The notes beneath the pieces are model-generated. The model had not been told where the DNA came from. It saw nothing but the letters and a program-made list of their open reading frames with translations, and did not search any database. A stretch of DNA of 12,730 bases from Oscillibacter sp. (GTDB taxonomy: Bacteria; Bacillota; Clostridia; Oscillospirales; Oscillospiraceae), in contig DPGF01000133.1 of the NCBI GenBank assembly GCA_003522105.1, positions 1-12,730 on the forward strand, written 5' to 3'. The translations under genes and the position numbers were made by a program. Every line of letters begins with the position of its first letter. Within the stretch, counting starts at the first letter, position 1. Shown piece after piece: positions 1 through 5,550 of the stretch.

Positions 1-1092
1 ATGCAAGTGCTCTCGCCGGTCATTTACGGTCTGGCGTTCGCCTATCTGCTTGCGCCCATCGTGGACTTCTTCGACCGGCTCATCGAAAAGGCCGCGCCGA
101 AGGCAAAATCCTCGGTCATTCGCGGTCTGAGTATTCTCATCACGTGGCTTTGCGTCATCGCAATGATCTACCTGATGTTCAGTATCCTCATTCCCGAGCT
201 GGTCGACAGCGTAAAGACCCTTGCCGCCAACTTTGAGACCTACTATAAAACCGTATACAACTGGGTCACGGCGCTGATGGAAAACGAGAATCTCTTCTCC
301 GACGAGGTGCTTTCCGACCAGGTGCTCTCCGCGCTCAACGGCTACTATGACAAGCTTGTCAAGTGGATCACGGATACCGTCATTCCGCAGGCGCAGGTCG
401 CCATCGTCGCCGTGACGGGCGGCATCTGGAGCGTCATCATCTTCCTCAAGAATTTGCTCATCGGCATGATGATCTCGGTGTATCTGCTCGCGCGCAAGGA
501 AAGCTTTGCCAAGCAGTCGAAAAAGCTGCTGTACGCCCTCCTTCCCGAAGTGCCCTACCGCCGCACGCTGCGCGCCGTGGCGGAGGCCGACCGCATTTTC
601 AGCGGCTTTGTGCGCGGAAAGCTGCTCGATTCGCTCATCATCGGCATCATCTGCTTCTTCTGCTGCTCGCTGCTCAAGTTCCCCTATACGCCCATCATTT
701 CGGTCTTTGTGGGCGTGACGAACATTATCCCCATCTTCGGCCCCTTCCTCGGCGCCGTTCCGAGCGCCTTCCTGATCCTGCTCGTCAGCCCGCGCCAGTG
801 CCTGTACTTTATCCTCTTCATCATCGCGCTCCAGCAGTTTGACGGCAACATCTTGGGCCCCAAGATCCTCGGCAAATCCACCGGCATTTCGAGCTTCTGG
901 GTCATCGTGGCCATCGTGGTCGGCGGCGGCTTCGGCGGCGTGCTCGGCATGTTCCTGGGCGTGCCCATCTTTGCCTGCATCAATTCGCTCGTGCATTGGT
1001 TCACCGACCGCACGCTTGCGAAAAAGGGCGTGACGGACGATGCGCTCTTCGATCCCGCGCCGATCCCGCCCGCTGACGAAAAAAAGGACTGA
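1..1092 (+). CDS. AI-2E family transporter (PF01594-type), 5' end probably cut
   Basis: This is a polytopic membrane protein of the AI-2E/PerM-like family, whose members export small molecules or exchange ions across the cytoplasmic membrane; the substrate cannot be told. The 363 visible residues contain hydrophobic segments near 5-20, 43-66, 133-163, 205-225, 232-262 and 295-330. The extracellular-type segment at about 70-130 and the C-terminal glycine-rich part match the family: FGPFLGAVPSA, then DGNILGPKILG, then GGGFGGVLGMFLGVPIFA. An ATG coincides with base 1, but family members usually have about 30-40 more residues before the first helix segment seen here, and no upstream RBS can be inspected. 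The true start is probably left of the window. The next gene begins 7 bases after the stop, so the two are likely co-transcribed. Family assignment is firm; substrate is unknown. Confidence 0.9.
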   Translation: MQVLSPVIYGLAFAYLLAPIVDFFDRLIEKAAPKAKSSVIRGLSILITWLCVIAMIYLMFSILIPELVDSVKTLAANFETYYKTVYNWVTALMENENLFSDEVLSDQVLSALNGYYDKLVKWITDTVIPQAQVAIVAVTGGIWSVIIFLKNLLIGMMISVYLLARKESFAKQSKKLLYALLPEVPYRRTLRAVAEADRIFSGFVRGKLLDSLIIGIICFFCCSLLKFPYTPIISVFVGVTNIIPIFGPFLGAVPSAFLILLVSPRQCLYFILFIIALQQFDGNILGPKILGKSTGISSFWVIVAIVVGGGFGGVLGMFLGVPIFACINSLVHWFTDRTLAKKGVTDDALFDPAPIPPADEKKD

Positions 1093-1099
1093 TTCCCGC

Positions 1100-2182
1100 A
1101 TGAAAGCATTTTACCGCGAAAATAAGGGACTGCACCGCTGGCTTTTTGCCTGCGGCGCAGTCCTTGTGCTTTTTTCCCTCCTGCGCGAAAGCCGCGCGGC
1201 GATGAACGCGCTGGTCTACGGCGTCACGCTGCCCCTTGAGCAGCTCTTCGGCCGCGCGTGCGCGGCGCTGCCGTTCTCGGTCGCGGAGCTTTTGTATGTG
1301 CTCGCGGCGGTCACGGCGGCCGTACTGCTCGTGCTGATGGTGCGCTATCTGGTCAGATCGCGCAAAAAAGGGCGCGCCGCGTATCGCTGCGCGCTCTTTG
1401 TGCTCGACGTATTCCTCACGGTCTGCGCCGCGTTTTCGCTGCTCTGGGGCGCGAACTACTACGCGGACGATTTCTGCGACAAAAGCGGTCTTTCGCCGGC
1501 ACCTGTCGCCTACGAAGATCTGCTGCACGTCACGCGCTATTTTGCAAACCGCCTCTCGCTTGCCTCAGGGCAGGTCGCGCGCGACGAAAACGGCCTCTTC
1601 GCCGCCGACCGGCAGGAGATCCTTGCCTATGCCGATTCGGTCTACGACTGCCTGTATGAAGAATTTCCCTTTCTCGACCTGCCCGATCATGCGCCCAAGG
1701 GCATCTTCTGCTCGAAGATCATGAGCGCGATGAACTTCACGGGCTTCTACTTCCCGTTTACGGGCGAGTCGAACGTCAACATGGATTCCCCCGCGATGCT
1801 GCTCGCCTCGACCTGCGCGCACGAGCTTGCCCATCAGCGCGGCATCGCCTCCGAGCAGCAGTGCAACTTTCTCGCCGTTCTCGCCTGCACGCGCTGCGAC
1901 GACGCAAATTATCATTACGCCGGCTGGCTGCTCGGCTACATTCACCTCTCCAACGCCCTCTACCGCGCCGACCGCGAGGCGTGGCAGGAGGTGCGCGACA
2001 GCCTTCCCGCCGAGGTCCTTGCCGATCTCCGCTGCAACAGCGCCTACTGGTCGCACTACCGCGGGCTGACCGCGCGCTTCACCCAGTCGCTCAACGACAA
2101 AATGATCCGATCCTACGGAGACACCCTCGGCACGCAGAGCTACGGCGCGGTCGTCGATCTGCTCGTTGGCTACTACGCCTGA
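1100..2182 (+). CDS. DUF3810 family membrane protein with HExxH zinc-protease-like motif
   Basis: This 360-residue protein resembles the DUF3810 family of uncharacterised, putatively zinc-binding membrane proteins. The N-terminal third has hydrophobic helices near residues 13-27, 55-80 and 95-115. The rest is probably extracytoplasmic and carries HELAHQRG (His241, Glu242, His245), followed by ASEQQCNFLA, where a third ligand could lie; this arrangement resembles a zincin peptidase. No peptidase activity is established, to my knowledge. I chose the ATG at 1100 over an in-frame ATG at 1040, because the longer form would overlap the transporter by 53 bases and add an unlikely basic leader. The 1100 start follows an AAGGA within the end of the preceding gene. 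It lies 7 bases after the transporter stop, suggesting one operon, and is followed by a terminator-like hairpin. Confidence 0.85.
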   Translation: MKAFYRENKGLHRWLFACGAVLVLFSLLRESRAAMNALVYGVTLPLEQLFGRACAALPFSVAELLYVLAAVTAAVLLVLMVRYLVRSRKKGRAAYRCALFVLDVFLTVCAAFSLLWGANYYADDFCDKSGLSPAPVAYEDLLHVTRYFANRLSLASGQVARDENGLFAADRQEILAYADSVYDCLYEEFPFLDLPDHAPKGIFCSKIMSAMNFTGFYFPFTGESNVNMDSPAMLLASTCAHELAHQRGIASEQQCNFLAVLACTRCDDANYHYAGWLLGYIHLSNALYRADREAWQEVRDSLPAEVLADLRCNSAYWSHYRGLTARFTQSLNDKMIRSYGDTLGTQSYGAVVDLLVGYYA

Positions 2183-2205
2183 GCGGCGGAAAGCCGCGCG
2201 CTTTT
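2183..2205 (+). terminator. Likely rho-independent terminator after the DUF3810 gene
   Basis: A GCGGC/GCCGC stem with a 5-base GGAAA loop starts immediately after the stop codon; four bases (GCGC) and then five T residues follow. The stem is short, so this is a moderate call. It separates the transporter/DUF3810 pair from pgi, which has its own promoter just downstream. Confidence 0.5.
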
Positions 2206-2219
2206 TCGGCGCTTTGCGC

Positions 2220-2248
2220 TTGTTCTTTCTTCCCCCTTGTGCTACAAT
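2220..2248 (+). promoter_or_regulatory. Sigma-A-type promoter of pgi
   Basis: TTGTTC (2220-2225), a 17-base spacer and TACAAT (2243-2248) are present, with TGC directly before the -10 box making an extended -10. The pgi start lies 35 bases further on, behind AGGAGG at 2270-2275. The -35 box is weak (3 of 6), which the extended -10 would compensate. Confidence 0.7.
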
Positions 2249-2283
2249 GCAAGCAACAATATTGATCGCAGGAGGCCTTTTTT

Positions 2284-3615
2284 ATGCTGTCTATTGATAT
2301 CTCCCATGCCGCTTCGTTTCTTCCCCTTCCCTATCAAGCGGCGCTGCGCCCGCGTCTGGAGCGCGCGGCGAACTGGTTGCAGCAGGGCGGCGGAAAGGGC
2401 TCTGACTTCATCGGTTGGGTCAAGCTGCCGCGCGACTACGACCGCGAAGAGTATGCGCGCATTCTTGCCGCGGCAAAGACCATTCAGGCTGATTCCAAGG
2501 CGCTCGTCGTCATCGGCATCGGCGGCAGCTATCTCGGCGCGCGCGGCGTGATCGAGTGCCTTTGCTCGCCGAACTACAACCTGAAGAAAAAGTCCACGCC
2601 GAACATCTACTTCATCGGCAACGGCCTCTCTTCCGACGCGCTTGCCGAGGTGATGGAGCTCATCGGCGACGATGATTTTTCCGTCAACGTCATCTCCAAG
2701 TCCGGCACGACGACCGAGCCGGCCGTTGCCTTCCGCTTCTTCCGCGAAAAGCTCGAGCAGAAATACGGCAAGGAAGGCGCGGCGAAGCGCATCTACGCCA
2801 CGACCGACGCGCACAAGGGCGCTTTGAAGAGCCTTGCCGATCAGGAAGGATATGAAACCTTCGTCGTGCCCGACAACATCGGCGGGCGCTACAGCGTGCT
2901 CACGGCCGTGGGTCTCCTTCCCATCGCCGTTGCCGGCGTTGACCTTGCTGAGCTCATGGGCGGCGCGCAGGAGATGATGGCGCTCTGCGCGCGCAGCGAT
3001 TACAGCAACCCCGCCTGGCAGTACGCCGCCATGCGCCACGAGCTTTACCGTCATGGCAAGAAGGTGGAGCTGCTCGCCTGCTTCGAGCCCGCGTTCCGCT
3101 TTATGGCAGAGTGGTGGAAGCAGCTCTACGGCGAGAGCGAAGGCAAGGAGGAAAAGGGTCTCTTCCCCGCAAGCGTCGACTTTACCGCAGACCTGCACTC
3201 CATGGGTCAGTACATCCAGCAGGGCGAGCGCATGCTGATGGAGACCGTCGTGCGCTTTGCGCCCGCGGAACACCAGATGATCGTCCCCTTTGACGAGGCG
3301 AACGGTGACGGGCTCAACTTCCTCGCCGGCAAGACGATGGACTTCATCAACCGTCAGGCGATGGACGGAACGCTCCTTGCCCATGTGGAGGGCGGCGTGC
3401 CGAACATCATTCTCAACCTCGGCGAAAACAACGCGCGCACCATGGGTCAGCTCATTTACTTCTTTGAATACGCCTGCGGCCTGAGCGGATACCTGCTCGG
3501 CGTGAACCCCTTCGACCAGCCGGGCGTGGAGGCCTACAAAAAGAATATGTTCGCCCTGCTCGGCAAGCCCGGATACGAGGAGATGGGCGAGGAGCTGCGT
3601 AAGCGCCTGCGCTGA
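2284..3615 (+). CDS. pgi: Glucose-6-phosphate isomerase
   Basis: This enzyme interconverts glucose-6-phosphate and fructose-6-phosphate in the cytoplasm, linking sugar entry to glycolysis and gluconeogenesis. The 443 residues match the short Firmicute form of about 450. Visible signatures are GIGGSYLGARG at 78-88 (first sugar-isomerase domain), SKSGTTTEPA near residue 140 (phosphate-binding loop), GGRYSVLTAVGLLP near 200, and a C-terminal DQPGVEAYKKNMF, the family's signature. The start is set by a perfect AGGAGG at 2270-2275, eight bases before the ATG. It has its own promoter at 2220-2248 and no close downstream partner, so it is probably monocistronic. Nothing in the sequence suggests damage. 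Confidence 0.97.
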   Translation: MLSIDISHAASFLPLPYQAALRPRLERAANWLQQGGGKGSDFIGWVKLPRDYDREEYARILAAAKTIQADSKALVVIGIGGSYLGARGVIECLCSPNYNLKKKSTPNIYFIGNGLSSDALAEVMELIGDDDFSVNVISKSGTTTEPAVAFRFFREKLEQKYGKEGAAKRIYATTDAHKGALKSLADQEGYETFVVPDNIGGRYSVLTAVGLLPIAVAGVDLAELMGGAQEMMALCARSDYSNPAWQYAAMRHELYRHGKKVELLACFEPAFRFMAEWWKQLYGESEGKEEKGLFPASVDFTADLHSMGQYIQQGERMLMETVVRFAPAEHQMIVPFDEANGDGLNFLAGKTMDFINRQAMDGTLLAHVEGGVPNIILNLGENNARTMGQLIYFFEYACGLSGYLLGVNPFDQPGVEAYKKNMFALLGKPGYEEMGEELRKRLR

Positions 3616-3650
3616 ATTTTTTGAATAAACCTGAAACTTTCCATTCAGCA

Positions 3651-3679
3651 TTGCAAATTTGTTTCATTTATGCTATGCT
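3651..3679 (+). promoter_or_regulatory. Promoter of the small P-loop protein gene
   Basis: TTGCAA (3651-3656), a 17-base spacer and TATGCT (3674-3679) are present, with an extended -10 TGC (3671-3673). The promoter begins 36 bases after the pgi stop, so the downstream gene is transcribed independently of pgi. Confidence 0.65.
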
Positions 3680-3698
3680 GATGCCATCAGGAACCATA

Positions 3699-3719
3699 CC
3701 CCGCGCAAAAGAGGCGGGG
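3699..3719 (+). promoter_or_regulatory. Hairpin in the 5' UTR of the P-loop gene
   Basis: CCCCGC (3699-3704) pairs with GCGGGG (3714-3719) around a 9-base A-rich loop. It lies between the promoter and the RBS (AAAGGAG, 3727-3733) and would form in the leader about seven bases before the RBS. It could stabilise the mRNA or serve as a small regulatory structure; no known riboswitch class is recognised. Confidence 0.4.
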
Positions 3720-3742
3720 AGCTATTGAAAGGAGTGATTTCT

Positions 3743-4153
3743 ATGGTCAGACTCATCATGGGTGAAAAGGGCACCGGTAAGACCAAGAAGCTGATCGAAA
3801 TGATCAATACCACTGCGCAGGAGGATAACGGCAGCGTCGTCTGCGTCGAGGCAAAGTCTACCATGACCTTTGACCTGCACTATCACGTTCGTCTGATCTC
3901 TGCCTACGAGTACGACCTATCCAACTACGAGGCCCTGCGCGGTTTCCTGTTCGGCCTGTACGCGGGCAATTACGATATTACCCATATCTTCATCGACAAC
4001 CTCTTCAAGATCACCGGCGGCGAGTGCAACCAGGCGGCCGACGATTTCCTGAACGAGCTCGATCGCTTCAGCAACGCCACCGGCGTCAAGTTCACCATCT
4101 CCGTCTCCGGCGACCCCGCTCTCGCCACCGACGGCATGCAGAAGTATCTGTAA
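3743..4153 (+). CDS. Small P-loop NTPase-like protein of unknown function
   Basis: The 136-residue cytoplasmic protein has a Walker A motif at the extreme N terminus (GEKGTGKT, residues 7-14) and a Walker B-like strand at 81-86 (HIFIDN). A later strand, FTISVSGDP (117-125), is placed like a sensor segment. It is much shorter than typical AAA or RecA ATPases and has no recognisable extra domain. Homologues in clostridia are, as I recall, annotated only as hypothetical or ATP-binding proteins. I chose the ATG at 3743 rather than an in-frame ATG at 3659, because 3659 falls between the promoter elements and 3743 has AAAGGAG ten bases upstream. The gene appears monocistronic, with its own promoter and a structured leader. 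Nucleotide binding is inferred from the motif; the partner and role are unknown. Confidence 0.8.
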   Translation: MVRLIMGEKGTGKTKKLIEMINTTAQEDNGSVVCVEAKSTMTFDLHYHVRLISAYEYDLSNYEALRGFLFGLYAGNYDITHIFIDNLFKITGGECNQAADDFLNELDRFSNATGVKFTISVSGDPALATDGMQKYL

Positions 4154-4171
4154 ATTTTACTTATGCCAATA

Positions 4172-4209
4172 AAAGGGGGAGTTCTCTCGCGTGAGAGAAC
4201 TCCCCCTTT
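4172..4209. repeat. Long perfect hairpin, copy 1 of a dispersed intergenic family
   Basis: A perfect 17-bp inverted repeat (4172-4188 against 4193-4209, beginning AAAGGGGGAG) surrounds a 4-base loop. It begins 18 bases after the P-loop gene stop. A near relative with the same ends (AAAGGGGG...CCCCTTT) and the same centre (CGCGTGAGAG) lies at 10706-10743. Only three T residues follow the stem, so it is not a classical terminator, though it could halt transcription or protect 3' ends. Confidence 0.75.
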
Positions 4210-4227
4210 GAATCCCCCAAGAGAACG

Positions 4228-4299
4228 GCAGGGGCGTTTCGATTTCGCCCCTGCACCCCTAACGACCAAAAGGGATGGGCCTCGCCCCTCCTTTTTGGA
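4228..4299. repeat. Two further hairpins completing a three-hairpin block
   Basis: GCAGGGGCG (4228-4236) pairs with CGCCCCTGC (4246-4254). About ten bases on, CCAAAAGG...CCTTTTTGG (4265-4299) forms an imperfect stem around GGGC/GCCC. Together with the perfect hairpin at 4172-4209 they fill the interval between the P-loop gene and the small leftward gene that ends at 4341. The last hairpin could terminate that leftward gene. No coding potential is supported here. Confidence 0.5.
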
Positions 4300-4340
4300 T
4301 TATCCTCCCCGCATTTCTGACGTGCATCTTTGCTGCTATT

Positions 4341-4535
4341 TTAATTTTCCGCTGAATTGCCACTACTGATTGGTTCATCGGGAATGATGTCGTATGCGAT
4401 AACCTGCTCTTCTGCGTCTAACAAGGCTTTTTGCATAACTTCCCTGGCAAGAATACCTTTCCCCGCATCATAAAGGTCAATAGCCTCGCTCATACTGCGC
4501 ACCATGCCGTGATAAAGGTTTCGATATGTTGTCAT
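4341..4535 (-). CDS. Small helical protein, unit 1 of the duplicated divergent module
   Basis: This 64-residue acidic protein has no recognised domain. It starts MTTYRNLY and reads as two amphipathic helices (about 1-22 and 28-48), followed by a short proline- and glycine-containing tail. It aligns without gaps to the first 46 residues of the leftward protein starting at 5009: MTxY at the start, Tyr8, Ala18, then A-x-E and AEE in register. The two are therefore paralogues. The start is supported by AAGGAG eight bases upstream and by a near-consensus leftward promoter at 4583-4611. It diverges from an RHH DNA-binding gene at 4635, and the same arrangement recurs next door. It could be an accessory regulator or the partner of the RHH protein; toxin-like function is possible but unsupported. 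Confidence 0.7.
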   Translation of the reverse strand: MTTYRNLYHGMVRSMSEAIDLYDAGKGILAREVMQKALLDAEEQVIAYDIIPDEPISSGNSAEN

Positions 4536-4562
4536 TTTATTTTCTCCTTTTATGCGTCATTG

Positions 4563-4590
4563 TTGCGTCACTTTTTCTTTTCAGTATAAT
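4563..4590 (+). promoter_or_regulatory. Promoter of RHH gene 1 (rightward)
   Basis: A perfect TATAAT -10 lies at 4585-4590, with TTGCGT at 4563-4568 as a -35 at 16-base spacing. Its -10 box overlaps the -10 box of the leftward promoter (4583-4588), so polymerase can occupy only one of the two at a time. The RHH start at 4635 lies 44 bases downstream. Confidence 0.5.
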
Positions 4591-4611
4591 TTGACGCTAA
4601 ACTTTTGTCAA
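4583..4611 (-). promoter_or_regulatory. Strong sigma-A promoter of small helical gene 1 (leftward)
   Basis: On the minus strand, a perfect TTGACA (4606-4611), a 17-base spacer and TATACT (4583-4588) form the best promoter in the window. The start codon at 4535 lies about 40 bases past the expected transcription start. The CGTCA repeats at 4555-4570 fall in the early transcribed region. Confidence 0.8.
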
Positions 4612-4634
4612 TACTTCGTCACGGAGGTTGGCAA

Positions 4635-4814
4635 ATGGATTCAAAAAGTCGTTACACCTTGCGCACCGATCCGGTATTGCTGGAGAAGCTTGGATATATC
4701 GCCGAATACGAGGGTCGCACCAAAAACCGTAAGCTGGAGCAGATGATCAAGCACCGCATCGCAGCTTTCGAACAGGAGCATGGCGAAATTCCCATAGAAG
4801 AAAACGACCGCTAA
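4635..4814 (+). CDS. Arc/CopG-type ribbon-helix-helix DNA-binding protein, unit 1
   Basis: The 59-residue protein has RHH architecture: an N-terminal strand (RYTLRTD, residues 6-12), helix A (about 13-27, ending in YEGRT) and helix B (about 29-48). A charged tail follows. RHH proteins dimerise, and the paired strands enter the DNA major groove, usually at short repeated operators. The start is the ATG at 4635, seven bases after GGAGG (4623-4627); an in-frame ATG at 4605 lies upstream of that RBS and is rejected. It shares L-R/I-R-D, L-x-KL, YEGR and HGxI with the RHH protein at 5118. Its stop codon lies inside the loop of its terminator. The likely role is repressor of the divergent promoters upstream; this is inference. 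Confidence 0.8.
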   Translation: MDSKSRYTLRTDPVLLEKLGYIAEYEGRTKNRKLEQMIKHRIAAFEQEHGEIPIEENDR

Positions 4815-5009
4815 CGTGGTCGCTTTTTCAGAAGCCAAGCACCGCAGTCTGCCGCTTTCGTCCTCTGCTGATAGATAGAGTTCTTCTGCCCTTTGCTGGG
4901 CGGAAATGAGGGTTTCTTTGGCAGAACCATAGTTCTGCTTCTCCATTTGCATCAGCGCATCGGTGATGGCGTTGAACAGCAGCGTATACATCTTCTGATA
5001 ATCTGTCAT
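4641..5009 (-). CDS. Small helical protein, unit 2, with an extended C terminus
   Basis: The first 50 or so residues (MTDYQKMYTLLFNAITDA..., AKETL...AEELYLS) form two helices paralogous to the leftward protein at 4341-4535. This resembles a class of short hypothetical proteins that I recall from clostridial genomes. The start is the ATG at 5009, preceded by GGAGG seven bases upstream; an in-frame ATG at 5027 lies before that RBS. The frame stays open for 122 residues, far beyond the helical part. Codons after about 4855 read through an 18-bp repeat, then antisense through the terminator and most of RHH gene 1. That tail has no sequence character of its own and probably arose by loss of the original stop. 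A real product of about 50 conserved residues is likely; the tail is uncertain. Confidence 0.6.
   Translation of the reverse strand: MTDYQKMYTLLFNAITDALMQMEKQNYGSAKETLISAQQRAEELYLSAEDESGRLRCLASEKATTLAVVFFYGNFAMLLFESCDAVLDHLLQLTVFGATLVFGDISKLLQQYRIGAQGVTTF
4805..4828 (+). terminator. Terminator of RHH gene 1, overlapping its stop codon
   Basis: CGACC (4805-4809) pairs with GGTCG (4818-4822), followed by CTTTTT. The loop contains the TAA stop. The stem is only 5 bp but GC-rich and the T-run is well placed. Confidence 0.55.
4838..4855. repeat. 18-bp direct repeat, copy 1
   Basis: This 18-bp sequence, beginning AGCACCGCAGT, recurs at 5283-5300 with a single mismatch. The two copies lie shortly after the two RHH genes (24 and 4 bases past the stops) and bracket unit 2 of the duplicated module. 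Confidence 0.65.
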
Positions 5010-5038
5010 AGCGAAACCTCCGAACACATTTTAGATAT

Positions 5039-5110
5039 ATTATATATCCACTACGCCCATAATACCTCAAAACGAGCTTATTGTAAACGCATAATAAATA
5101 TGTTTTGAGG
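5039..5110. promoter_or_regulatory. Divergent control region of unit 2 with 9-bp inverted repeat
   Basis: CCTCAAAAC (5065-5073) and GTTTTGAGG (5102-5110) are perfect inverted arms; the right arm contains the GAGG ribosome binding site of the RHH gene at 5118. A perfect leftward TATAAT -10 lies at 5039-5044 without a good -35. The core between the arms is AT-rich. A protein bound to the arms could control the leftward promoter and RHH translation start. The CGTCA motif of unit 1 is absent, so the two units would have distinct operators. Confidence 0.5.
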
Positions 5111-5117
5111 TTTTTCT

Positions 5118-5279
5118 ATGGCTATCAAGAGTTTATCTATCCGCATTGATGAAGAAATGCTGCATAAGCTTCACGTCGTGGCCGACTATGAAGGCCGCAG
5201 CGCAAACAACGAGATTTTAATTCTGATCCGCGATGCGATCGAAGCCTACGAGGAAAAGCACGGCAAAATCGAACTTTGA
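5118..5279 (+). CDS. Arc/CopG-type ribbon-helix-helix DNA-binding protein, unit 2
   Basis: This 53-residue RHH protein starts MAIKSLSIRIDEEM. It has strand SLSIRID (5-11), helix A (about 12-27, ending VADYEGRS) and helix B (about 29-48, ending EEKHGKI). It is a clear paralogue of the RHH at 4635, differing most in the strand residues that contact DNA (LSIRI against RYTLRT). This suggests a changed operator. The start is the ATG at 5118, preceded by GAGG at 5107-5110 with 7-base spacing; that RBS is half of the 9-bp inverted repeat. It diverges from the small helical gene starting at 5009. The role is inferred as repressor of its own module. Confidence 0.8.
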   Translation: MAIKSLSIRIDEEMLHKLHVVADYEGRSANNEILILIRDAIEAYEEKHGKIEL

Positions 5280-5282
5280 GTG

Positions 5283-5300
5283 AGCACCGCAGTCCGCCGC
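5283..5300. repeat. 18-bp direct repeat, copy 2
   Basis: Second copy of the repeat at 4838-4855 (17 of 18 identical), starting 4 bases after the stop of RHH gene 2. The 445-bp spacing corresponds to one module unit. Confidence 0.65.
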
Positions 5301-5461
5301 CAATCTACCGTCACACGCGCCCCACGGAGTAGGGCGCGGTTGCGAGCGGTAACGAACAGTAGGGATTCGTGGCGAAGCCACGTACACCGCACTTACACTG
5401 CGCAGCGCGTGCAGCCCTTCAAGCTGCAAGCTCGCAATGTAAATTTTCTCTGGGTGGGTCT
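5301..5461. other. Gene-free hairpin-rich stretch between the RHH module and rpsT (5280-5592)
   Basis: No ORF here has an RBS or recognisable protein character. The DNA holds successive stems: CGCGCCC/GGGCGCG (5316-5322 with 5332-5338), CGTGGC/GCCACG around GAA (5368-5373 with 5377-5382) and GCAGC/GCTGC (5411-5415 with 5423-5427). The long hairpin at 5462-5503, another stem at 5510-5529 and the rpsT terminator follow. It may be the remains of mobile DNA or a structured RNA; no known family is recognised. Confidence 0.4.
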
Positions 5462-5503
5462 AAGGGAGGGATATCTCTTTTTGAAAAGAGATATCCCTCC
5501 CTT
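5462..5503. repeat. 20-bp perfect hairpin (second type of long intergenic stem)
   Basis: Perfect 20-bp arms (5462-5481 and 5484-5503, beginning AAGGGAGGGATATC) surround a 2-base loop. It resembles the 4172 and 10706 hairpins in purine-rich outer arm, ATATCTC-like inner arm and length, but has a different centre (TTTTTGAAAA). It is best seen as a relative in architecture rather than a proven copy. Confidence 0.7.
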
Positions 5504-5509
5504 GTCCGT

Positions 5510-5529
5510 GCAGCGCCAGCAGGCGCTGC
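5510..5529. repeat. Short GC-rich inverted repeat
   Basis: GCAGCGCC (5510-5517) and GGCGCTGC (5522-5529) pair perfectly around AGCA. It lies between the long hairpin and the rpsT terminator and lacks a T-run. Confidence 0.45.
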
Positions 5530-5550
5530 CTTCCCCTTTTTTGAGGGCAC

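Larger units (their letters stand above)
4553..4621. promoter_or_regulatory. Operator-like CGTCA repeats in the unit 1 divergent region
   Basis: CGTCA occurs at 4555-4559, 4566-4570 and 4617-4621, and inverted (TGACG) at 4592-4596. The first two are part of a TGCGTCA pair spaced 11 bp, one helical turn. Short repeats at about one-turn spacing are what RHH regulators of the Arc/MetJ type bind. The sites overlap or flank both divergent promoters, so autoregulation by the RHH product at 4635 is a reasonable inference. Confidence 0.45.

Noticed and set aside
1..1092. ATG at base 1 as a true start codon
   Set aside because: It coincides with the window edge, no RBS is visible, and homologous transporters normally have additional N-terminal residues.
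2242..3651. Leftward open frame of 469 codons opposite pgi
   Set aside because: Shadow of pgi with no RBS-supported start and no recognisable domain; pgi has all of its signatures and its own promoter.
4163..4369. Rightward 68-codon frame across the hairpin block
   Set aside because: Reads through three inverted repeats, has no RBS, and its sequence is dictated by the palindromes.
5217..5429. Leftward frame across RHH gene 2 and the gene-free interval, considered as a third small helical protein
   Set aside because: No similarity to the two-helix proteins in register, no RBS, and it lies antisense to the RHH gene.
4172..5503. Possible CRISPR array, given many short repeats
   Set aside because: The repeats are isolated palindromes and one pair of 18-bp direct repeats, without regular spacing or spacers, and no cas gene is present.
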